Assembly (NCBI GenBank): GCA_903892365.1 | Contig: CAITIF010000001.1 | Span: 1-7,656, forward strand | Direction of reading: 5' to 3' | Length of the DNA stretch: 7,656 nucleotides | From: an uncultured Pirellula sp. | Lineage (GTDB): Bacteria; Planctomycetota; Planctomycetia; Pirellulales; Pirellulaceae | Shown here: positions 1 through 5,301 of the stretch, piece by piece | How positions within the stretch are numbered: the first letter of the stretch is position 1 | How the letters are laid out: each line of letters opens with the position of its first letter | The notes under the pieces: model-generated | The model's database searches: none | Told to the model about the DNA's origin: nothing | Seen by the model: the letters and a program-made list of their open reading frames with translations, nothing else | Made by a program: the position numbers and the translations under genes

Positions 1-1
1 A

Positions 2-442
2 GGGGATTCAAACGCTAAGTACATCGTGGACGACAACGGCAAAAATGGACCTCTAGAACAAGCATCTAGCTTTGTGATCTTGGGAGATTTGAATTCAGAC
101 CCAATTGACGGAAGCGGTATATCGCAAGGCATCATCGAACTGCTCGCGTCCAAACGAGTTGCTTCGAAAACGATCCCTTCAAGCCAAGGGGCGGTCGAAG
201 CCAACGCGAAGCAAGGGCAAGCGAACCTGAAACAAAAAGGGAATCCAGAACAAGACACAGCCGATTTCAATGATAAATCGACTGGAAACCTACGTGTTGA
301 TTTCGCGCTGCCGTCTAGCGATTGCACTGTGATCAATTCCGGCGTGTTTTGGCCAACCGTTTCAGAACTGAGCGACGTTGATCGTGAACTGATTGAGGCT
401 TCGGACCATCGACTTGTTTGGATCGATATCCGATTGCCATAG
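2..442 (+). CDS. Endonuclease/exonuclease/phosphatase (EEP) family protein, 3' part only
   Basis: The reading frame is open to the left edge, so the N-terminal part of the gene lies outside the window; 146 C-terminal residues remain. Numbering from the edge, the fragment has the EEP (DNase I/exonuclease III-like) motif FVILGDLNSDP at about 24-34, with D29 and N31 as the usual metal and catalytic residues. It also has RVDFALPSS at 98-106 and the terminal SDH motif at 134-136, whose Asp-His pair is catalytic in the family. Between the first two motifs lies a polar Gln/Lys/Asn-rich stretch (about 58-95) that looks like a flexible surface loop. EEP enzymes cleave phosphodiester or phosphomonoester bonds; the substrate cannot be told from this fragment, and the missing N-terminus hides any signal peptide. 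The gene ends with TAG and converges on pdxA, 104 bp away. The family is secure, the precise function is not. Confidence 0.85.
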   Translation, partial: GDSNAKYIVDDNGKNGPLEQASSFVILGDLNSDPIDGSGISQGIIELLASKRVASKTIPSSQGAVEANAKQGQANLKQKGNPEQDTADFNDKSTGNLRVDFALPSSDCTVINSGVFWPTVSELSDVDRELIEASDHRLVWIDIRLP

Positions 443-546
443 GCTGAATGGTCACGGCGGTGAAAGGGAATCGCGGGCCTTCGCTGCAATTCACGCGATT
501 GATGGAGCCGTTTCGCGGCTAACGCCTGCGGCTCAAAATAACTGAG
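443..546. other. Convergent intergenic region between EEP gene and pdxA
   Basis: This 104-bp spacer separates two genes pointing at each other. It carries an inverted repeat, AATCGCG at 469-475 and CGCGATT at 494-500 (18-base loop), followed by the first copy of a palindromic repeat (505-546). No run of T follows either structure, so neither is a classical intrinsic terminator. Because the structures sit between convergent genes, a role in transcript 3' ends in both directions is possible but is only inferred. Confidence 0.5.
505..546. repeat. Palindromic repeat, copy 1 (intergenic)
   Basis: This 42-bp unit begins with a 30-bp imperfect palindrome (505-534). Its outer arms are GAGCCG (505-510) and CGGCTC (529-534), with an inner GCG/CGC pair at 515-517 and 523-525. 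An alternative small hairpin, AGCCG-TTTCG-CGGCT, forms from 506-520, so two folds compete. A 12-bp tail ending in ACTGAG follows. It matches copy 2 at 38 of 42 positions. The architecture resembles REP-like or miniature palindromic elements; no transposase is present in the window. Confidence 0.8.
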
Positions 547-1716
547 TTATGGACAGAGCCGTTTCGCGGCTAGCGCGTGCGGCTCACAATGACTGAGACG
601 GGCGGCCGTCAAAATTGCTTGCACCATCCCTGAGGCTTCTGCTTTGTTTTGCCATGCAATGTCGTGAGCGGTTCCGTGCGCAACGCTTGTTCGTAGGATC
701 GGCAGGCCCAGGGTGATATTGACGGCATCGAACATATCCAAAAGCTTCAGAGCAATATGGCCTTGATCGTGGTACATGGCCACCACGGCATCGAATGCAC
801 CCGCTGCCGCTTTCGGCATCAGAGTATCCACGGGCAACGGCCCAAAAGCATGGATACCGGCGGCGACAGCGTTGTGGACCGCCGGTGCAATCAACGTTTG
901 TTCTTCATCCCCGAATCGCCCACCTTCGCCTCCATGAGGGTTCAACGCAGCGACTGCGATTCGTGGTCTATCAGAATTCCCCATCGCTGTACGTATCCGC
1001 AAAAAGGCGTTATGAGCCAGATGAATTTTGTCTTCAATAGCGGAAGTGGTCAGGTGGGAAAATACATCCCTTAGCGCCATGTGCAAAGTGACATGCACGA
1101 CTCCCAACCCCGCTATGCCACCACGATGTCGAGCTCCCGACTGGGCATCGACCGAATTATCTCCATCGCGAGGCGGAAGGTACAACATCATCGCATAATC
1201 CTCGACTCCGCAAAGCGAGGCTAGCAGTTCGGTATGGCCGGGCCAATCGTGCCCAGCCTCGAGCAGCGCGACTTTATGGAGTGGAGCCGTTACCAGGGCT
1301 GACACATGGCCAGCAATTGCCAAGTGCGCAGCGGTGCATAGGCAATCAAAGGCGAGCTGTCCGCCGCGTCGGTCAATCTTGGGTTCAACGGCTTGGTCTG
1401 CTTCCTCGGATCCGGTTACCAAACAAGCGACGGTAACCCGGTCGTTCAGTTGAAAGCAAGGATTTTCAGGATTCCATTCGTCGATCGACTTCAATGCATT
1501 GACATCTATCTTCAGATGAGCGGACTCCGCAGCTAATCGCAATATCGAGGGGCGTCCGACTACCAGGAGGTCACAGTGAGCAGCTAGCTTCCTACTCGCG
1601 ATCGCTTTGACAATGATTTCCGGACCGATCCCAGTCGGATCCCCTAGGGTAATCGCGATTCTTGGCTTCCTACCGGTAGACGTTCTTGCTTGCACGTTTT
1701 GCATCGGGTTCCGCAT
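547..1716 (-). CDS. pdxA: 4-hydroxythreonine-4-phosphate dehydrogenase PdxA
   Basis: PdxA oxidises 4-phosphohydroxy-L-threonine with NAD, and the product decarboxylates to 3-amino-2-oxopropyl phosphate. PdxJ then condenses this with deoxyxylulose 5-phosphate to make pyridoxine 5'-phosphate (DXP-dependent vitamin B6 route, cytoplasm). Family motifs appear in order: LGDPTGIGPE (24-33), TAPLHK (143-148), PGHTE (159-163), LNPHGGEGG (258-266), GPLPVDTL (292-299), MYHDQGH (314-320) and ITLGLPILRTS (334-344). By alignment with the E. coli enzyme, the metal ligands are H212, H261 and H316, all present. At 389 residues it is longer than the roughly 329 of E. coli. The extra length is a short N-terminal extension, about 20 residues near 181-203, and a C-terminal tail encoded by a palindromic repeat. 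The ATG overlaps the stop of the upstream tlpA-like gene by one base (TAATG), suggesting translational coupling. The product call is secure; a PdxA2-type activity on related substrates cannot be fully excluded. Confidence 0.95.
   Translation of the reverse strand: MRNPMQNVQARTSTGRKPRIAITLGDPTGIGPEIIVKAIASRKLAAHCDLLVVGRPSILRLAAESAHLKIDVNALKSIDEWNPENPCFQLNDRVTVACLVTGSEEADQAVEPKIDRRGGQLAFDCLCTAAHLAIAGHVSALVTAPLHKVALLEAGHDWPGHTELLASLCGVEDYAMMLYLPPRDGDNSVDAQSGARHRGGIAGLGVVHVTLHMALRDVFSHLTTSAIEDKIHLAHNAFLRIRTAMGNSDRPRIAVAALNPHGGEGGRFGDEEQTLIAPAVHNAVAAGIHAFGPLPVDTLMPKAAAGAFDAVVAMYHDQGHIALKLLDMFDAVNITLGLPILRTSVAHGTAHDIAWQNKAEASGMVQAILTAARLSHCEPHALAAKRLCP
556..597. repeat. Palindromic repeat, copy 2 (inside 3' end of pdxA)
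   Basis: This is the second copy of the 42-bp unit, 51 bp downstream of copy 1 in the same orientation and separated from it by 9 bp (547-555). Differences from copy 1 are four substitutions (unit positions 18, 22, 32, 36) with no indels. The GAGCCG/CGGCTC arms (556-561 and 580-585) and the AGCCG/CGGCT hairpin are intact. It lies wholly within pdxA, read in antisense, and encodes residues 374-387 of that protein (LSHCEPHALAAKRL). The pdxA stop codon falls in the 9-bp spacer between the copies. Confidence 0.85.
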
Positions 1717-2357
1717 TAGAATTTTGGGACCGACTTCTTGGCTTGCTCAATCGCCTGCTCTAAAGCTTTCTTGGTAACTTTGTCGCGCCAAACATTAGCA
1801 ACCTGGCCTTGGGAATCCACAACCAGAGTCGTTGGGTAGGAGAATCCACCTGTGGTCATCATCTTGCTGATTTCGGAACGGGTGTATTCCGCGGGATCGT
1901 GATAAACAGGCAGGTCGGGGACATCCGTTTTATTCAGGAACTGTTTCGTATAGAACGCGAGAGTTTCTTTGGTGTCATCGGATTTGTCGCTGCAGGCAAT
2001 GCTTGCGATGATCACCGAGGGATCTTGCGCATATTTTTCTTGGATCGACACAATATCGGGATACTCTTCTCTACATGGTGGGCACCAGGCCCCCCAGAAA
2101 TGAAGAACGGTGACCTTTCCAATCATTTCTTCTCGCGAGATTGGTTTATCCGAATACAAGAGCGGCTGGATATCCAATTCCGACACTGTCTGTCCGATGA
2201 TTCTTGCTTTCTCACGACCAATGAACAAAAGTCCACAGAGCCCCGAAATCATAAACAGCCCGGCTGCCATCAGAGGAACGAATGCTGGAGTCGAACGCTT
2301 GGAGACGGGTTCAACGGGATTGTTGGATTCGCTTGTGGAGGGAGTTGGTTGATTCAT
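1716..2357 (-). CDS. Membrane-anchored TlpA/ResA-type thioredoxin-like protein
   Basis: This 213-residue protein has a polar, Ser/Pro-rich N-terminus, one hydrophobic segment at about 25-47 acting as an uncleaved signal anchor, and a thioredoxin-fold domain from about 55 to the end. The redox motif WCPPC is at 91-95 (C92 and C95), preceded by VLHFWGA, and the cis-proline loop is SYPTT (P175). These features fit the TlpA/ResA/DsbE group, thiol-disulfide oxidoreductases facing the periplasm that commonly reduce cytochrome c or other secreted thiol proteins. The specific partner is unknown. An ATG start follows an ACGAAG stretch by a few bases, a weak ribosome site. The gene is first in a minus-strand pair with pdxA, with a one-base overlap; no functional link with B6 synthesis is evident. 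It is transcribed divergently from the moaD-like gene across 62 bp. Confidence 0.9.
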   Translation of the reverse strand: MNQPTPSTSESNNPVEPVSKRSTPAFVPLMAAGLFMISGLCGLLFIGREKARIIGQTVSELDIQPLLYSDKPISREEMIGKVTVLHFWGAWCPPCREEYPDIVSIQEKYAQDPSVIIASIACSDKSDDTKETLAFYTKQFLNKTDVPDLPVYHDPAEYTRSEISKMMTTGGFSYPTTLVVDSQGQVANVWRDKVTKKALEQAIEQAKKSVPKF

Positions 2358-2419
2358 CGCGCTTCGTATTCTAAAAAAATGTGGTATATCGAGCGGTATC
2401 CTAAGAGTATTGTAACGGT
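2358..2419. promoter_or_regulatory. Divergent promoter region (tlpA-like / moaD-like)
   Basis: These 62 bp lie between two divergently transcribed genes and must include the 5' ends of both unless transcripts start inside the genes. The stretch is AT-richer than its surroundings, with an A-run (2373-2379), TATATC at 2385-2390 and two copies of GGTAT (2383-2387 and 2395-2399). I could not identify convincing -35/-10 pairs on either strand, so the promoter call rests on gene layout alone. Confidence 0.4.
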
Positions 2420-2773
2420 TTGCCAGACATTCGTCGTTGGCTTGAAGATTCTAAAAGACCTGCAAAAATACTGAAGTTCAACCATTCATCCGATTTTGAA
2501 GGGAATTTCCAGATCCACACCCTATCCGTCCGATTGTTCGCAGGCGCTCGCGAATTGATGAACCAAGACCATATCGAGGTAGTCTTGACCTTGCCTGCCA
2601 ACGTGCAAGACTTGAAGCGTGCGATTACCGAGCAACATGAATCCCTGGTTTCATTTGTTTCCTTTGGACGAATTGCGATCAACAACGATTTTGTCTCGGA
2701 GGATACGATCATTCCCCCTGAGCAAAATGGTCTAATGGTCCTTGCATTGATTCCACCCGTAAGTGGTGGTTAG
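2420..2773 (+). CDS. moaD: MoaD-type molybdopterin synthase sulfur-carrier subunit
   Basis: The ubiquitin-like MoaD protein carries sulfur as a C-terminal thiocarboxylate and, with MoaE, converts cyclic pyranopterin monophosphate to molybdopterin in the cytoplasm. The recognisable part runs from about residue 31 (IHTLSVRLFAGAREL) through LPANVQDLKRAI, RIAINNDF and ALIPPVSGG. The chain ends in the required Gly-Gly (116-117), directly before the stop. IPPVSGG is typical of MoaD rather than ThiS. The mature domain would be about 85 residues, so there is an extension of roughly 30 residues at the N-terminus. No ATG lies upstream of the domain in this frame: an in-frame stop is at 2402-2404, and the first possible starts are TTG at 2420 and CTG at 2471. 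I chose TTG; AAGAG at 2403-2407 is a distant, weak ribosome site. The next ATG (2558) would remove the first strand. No moaE is in the window, so the partner must be encoded elsewhere. Confidence 0.85.
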   Translation: MPDIRRWLEDSKRPAKILKFNHSSDFEGNFQIHTLSVRLFAGARELMNQDHIEVVLTLPANVQDLKRAITEQHESLVSFVSFGRIAINNDFVSEDTIIPPEQNGLMVLALIPPVSGG

Positions 2774-2825
2774 TCCGTGCTTAACCGCATTCTTTCAATC
2801 TTCGAAACCAAGAAACGTTTTTGCC

Positions 2826-4115
2826 ATGCTCCACTCTGTCACACAACGAATTTTTGATTCGATCGATTCGCTTGTTTTGATTGACTCGCATTCGCACATC
2901 AACCCGCATTCCCCGGCTTCGTACTCGTTGGCCGACCTGCTTGGGTACCACTATTACACGGAATTGGCTCATTCTTCTGGAATGCCAAAGCATCGTATCG
3001 AAGAGCCCGGAATTTCGCCTCGAGAAAAAGTCGAACGTTTGTTCGACAGTTTGGGAAACATCGACAACACCGTCCAGTGGTCTTGGTTCATCGAGCTTGC
3101 CCAGTCTCTGTTTGGATTCCAAGGGGACAGGATCGACAAATCGAATTGGGAGACGGTATACGATTTGGCCGAGTCGAAAATGAACGAGCCAAATTGGGAC
3201 GCTCAAGTTTTGTCGACCAGCAGAATCGAGAAGGTTTTCTTGACGAACGATTTTGACGATCCCTTGGAAGGGTTCGATACCAATTTGTATGTGCCCTGCC
3301 TTCGAACCGACGATTTGGTTTTTCACTTCGCTCAGGCAAGCGTTCAATCGAGACTTCAAAAAGCGACGGGCTGTTCCCTTGGAACTTCGGCGAGCGTTCG
3401 CCAATCACTAGAAGCCCTTTTCGAGCGATTCATTCAGCGAGGCGCGCGTGCATGCGCAATCTCACTTCCACCTGGGTTTGTTCCAAAATCCCATGTGTCG
3501 CACGGCAGTTCCGTTCAGATTGCTTTGGATGATTTGCTGCAGCGTGGCATGGATGCTTCGGAAGATCACAAGCAACTGATTGCGGAATGGATGTTTTGGA
3601 GCATCGCGGAACTTGCAGACGCGAACAACCTTCCCTTTGATTTGATGATCGGTGTCAACCGAAAGGTCTATCCATCGGGCGTTTATCAGGGGCAAGACCT
3701 GTACGACTCCCGATTGTCATTGATTCAATATGCAGGCCTGTTCAATGCTTTCCCGAAGTTGAAGTTTCCGATTTCCGTGCTTGCCTCGGTAACGAACCAG
3801 GAGCTTGTTGATTACGCTTGGATTTTCCCAAATGTGTTGACTCATGGCCACTGGTGGTACAGTAACACGCCCAATTACATTCGACACGATTTGCGAGGGC
3901 GACTGGAAGCGATCCCCAGAAACAAGCAGCTTGGTTATTATAGCGACGCTTACAAGCTGGAATTTATTCTGCCAAAATTCAAAATGTACAAACAAATTCT
4001 GGCCGAAGTTTTAGCCAGCGATTTTTGCCAAGCGAAAAAATGGTCGGAGGACCGCGCTATCGAGCTCGGCAAACAAGTATTGCGAGGAAACGTCGAATCG
4101 GTTTTCGGCATTTAG
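2826..4115 (+). CDS. Uronate isomerase-like amidohydrolase-superfamily protein
   Basis: The 429-residue product matches the uronate isomerase (UxaC/glucuronate isomerase) branch of the amidohydrolase superfamily along its whole length. Visible landmarks are the metal motif DSHSH (H22 and H24), VFLTNDFDDPLE (137-148, equivalent to the TTDDP region), LMIGVNRK (273-280), FPNVLTHGHWWY (334-345) and YYSDAYKLEFILPKF (371-385). The Asp of SDAYK (D374) aligns with the catalytic Asp of the family's TDSRS motif. UxaC interconverts glucuronate or galacturonate with the matching ketouronate. Here, however, the DHYKxRxMR substrate segment is replaced by YHYYTELAHSSG (41-52), so a different substrate is likely and I give no gene symbol. 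The ATG at 2826 is preferred; a GTG at 2763 in the same frame would overlap moaD and add 21 residues before the conserved start. The gene lies 52 bp after moaD and 42 bp before asd. Confidence 0.75.
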   Translation: MLHSVTQRIFDSIDSLVLIDSHSHINPHSPASYSLADLLGYHYYTELAHSSGMPKHRIEEPGISPREKVERLFDSLGNIDNTVQWSWFIELAQSLFGFQGDRIDKSNWETVYDLAESKMNEPNWDAQVLSTSRIEKVFLTNDFDDPLEGFDTNLYVPCLRTDDLVFHFAQASVQSRLQKATGCSLGTSASVRQSLEALFERFIQRGARACAISLPPGFVPKSHVSHGSSVQIALDDLLQRGMDASEDHKQLIAEWMFWSIAELADANNLPFDLMIGVNRKVYPSGVYQGQDLYDSRLSLIQYAGLFNAFPKLKFPISVLASVTNQELVDYAWIFPNVLTHGHWWYSNTPNYIRHDLRGRLEAIPRNKQLGYYSDAYKLEFILPKFKMYKQILAEVLASDFCQAKKWSEDRAIELGKQVLRGNVESVFGI

Positions 4116-4157
4116 AACTGAAGTGGATTGACCCTAACATAAAAGAAACGAAGTACC

Positions 4158-5282
4158 GTGAAGAAGGTTGGACTGATTGGTTGGCGTGGAATGGTTGGAT
4201 CTGTTCTTCTCAAGCGGATGGAGGAAGAGAACGATTTTGCCTGTTGCGAACCGCAATTCTTTTCGACCTCGAACGCAGGTGGAAAGGGTCCGGTCCTCGG
4301 CGGAAGGGAATCGGGAGCACTTGCGTCCGCGTCGGACCTAACCGCGCTCAGCAAAATGGACATACTGATCTCTTGCCAAGGAGGCGATTACACGGGGGAA
4401 ATTTATCCCAAACTGCGAGCTCAAGGATGGAATGGCTACTGGATTGACGCAGCTTCCTCACTGAGGATGAAAGACGACGCGATCATCATTTTGGATCCCG
4501 TGAACGATCGAGTGATTCGGGAGGGAGTCGCTCGGGGGATTCGCACCTATGTCGGGGGCAACTGTACCGTTTCCCTGATGCTGATGGCATTGCACGGGCT
4601 TTTCCAAAATCAGTTGGTCGAATGGATGACCAGCATGACCTACCAAGCTGCCTCCGGAGCTGGCGCGCAAAACATGCGTGAACTTCTTTCGCAAATGGGA
4701 GTCGCTCACGCAAGCATCGCGAAAGAGCTACTTGATCCAGCCTCTGCCATTTTGGAGATTGATCGCAAGGTAGCAGCCACCCTTCGTTCCGAAGATTTCC
4801 CCACGGCAAACTTCGGCGCACCGCTGGCGGGCAGCCTGATTCCTTGGATTGACAAAGAAATGGGAGACGGCCAAAGCAAAGAAGAATGGAAAGGTAGAGC
4901 TGAAACCAACAAGATTCTGGGACTTGCACCGAATACCATTCCGATCGATGGCATCTGCGTTCGAATCGGTGCGATGCGCTGCCATAGCCAAGCCCTGACC
5001 ATTAAACTCACCAAGGATGTGCCACTGGATGAGATCGTTGAGATGCTGGATCAAGCAAATCCCTGGTCCAAAGTGATACCCAACGAAAGAGCTGCGTCTG
5101 TAAAAGCGTTGACTCCGGCTGCCGTTACGGGCGGAATGGTCTGTCCGGTTGGGCGTTTGCGAAAAATGGATTTGGATTCGACACAGCACGGGAAGTATCT
5201 TTCAGCTTTTACAGTTGGAGACCAGCTTTTGTGGGGAGCAGCCGAGCCGCTGCGACGTATGATGAGAATTCTGATTGATTAA
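4158..5282 (+). CDS. asd: Aspartate-semialdehyde dehydrogenase, gammaproteobacterial type
   Basis: Asd reduces L-aspartyl-4-phosphate to L-aspartate-4-semialdehyde with NADPH, the branch point to lysine/diaminopimelate, threonine, methionine and isoleucine. From memory, the protein is close to E. coli Asd from end to end: the nucleotide-binding start [14 protein letters not shown] (4-17), CQGGDYT (73-79), [17 protein letters not shown] (100-116), active-site [10 protein letters not shown] (133-142, C136), [10 protein letters not shown] (161-170, Q163), [10 protein letters not shown] (224-233), [12 protein letters not shown] (268-279, R269 and H276) and [21 protein letters not shown] (348-368). 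The 374-residue length also matches. The GTG start is fixed by alignment with the E. coli N-terminus, which begins at the same residue; GAAACGAAG (4145-4153) may serve as a weak ribosome site. The next gene's start lies 19 bp after the stop. All key catalytic residues are present, so the enzyme should be active. This class differs from the shorter Asd of about 340 residues found in many bacteria. Confidence 0.97.
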   Translation: MKKVGLIGWRGMVGSVLLKRMEEENDFACCEPQFFSTSNAGGKGPVLGGRESGALASASDLTALSKMDILISCQGGDYTGEIYPKLRAQGWNGYWIDAASSLRMKDDAIIILDPVNDRVIREGVARGIRTYVGGNCTVSLMLMALHGLFQNQLVEWMTSMTYQAASGAGAQNMRELLSQMGVAHASIAKELLDPASAILEIDRKVAATLRSEDFPTANFGAPLAGSLIPWIDKEMGDGQSKEEWKGRAETNKILGLAPNTIPIDGICVRIGAMRCHSQALTIKLTKDVPLDEIVEMLDQANPWSKVIPNERAASVKALTPAAVTGGMVCPVGRLRKMDLDSTQHGKYLSAFTVGDQLLWGAAEPLRRMMRILID

Positions 5283-5301
5283 CCAAAGAAGCGTTGAAAC
5301 C

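Noticed and set aside
469..500. AATCGCG/CGCGATT inverted repeat as an intrinsic terminator of the EEP gene
   Set aside because: The stem is 7 bp with an 18-base loop and no T-tract, so it does not meet the usual terminator form.
757..1074. Open frame of 105 codons on the plus strand
   Set aside because: It is opposite the conserved PdxA metal-site region, and its His/Arg/Cys-rich translation matches nothing recognisable.
1809..2474. A 221-codon open frame on the plus strand opposite the tlpA-like gene
   Set aside because: It lies antisense to a gene with clear thioredoxin motifs (WCPPC, cis-Pro) and runs across the divergent spacer. Its translation shows no family features.
2763..2825. Upstream GTG start extending the uronate-isomerase-like gene into moaD
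   Set aside because: The added 21 residues precede the conserved family start and overlap the moaD stop. The ATG at 2826 fits better.
2781..3404. A 207-codon open frame on the minus strand
   Set aside because: It is antisense to the uronate-isomerase-like gene, whose conserved motifs establish the coding strand. Its translation is Arg-rich and unstructured, typical of a shadow frame.
4486..4929. Minus-strand open frame of 147 codons
   Set aside because: It is antisense to the highly conserved asd coding sequence and shows no motif of its own.
5275..5301. TTG start for the NfeD gene overlapping the asd stop
   Set aside because: It only adds nine polar residues before a signal segment. The ATG at 5302 has a GAAG at acceptable spacing and gives a more normal signal peptide.
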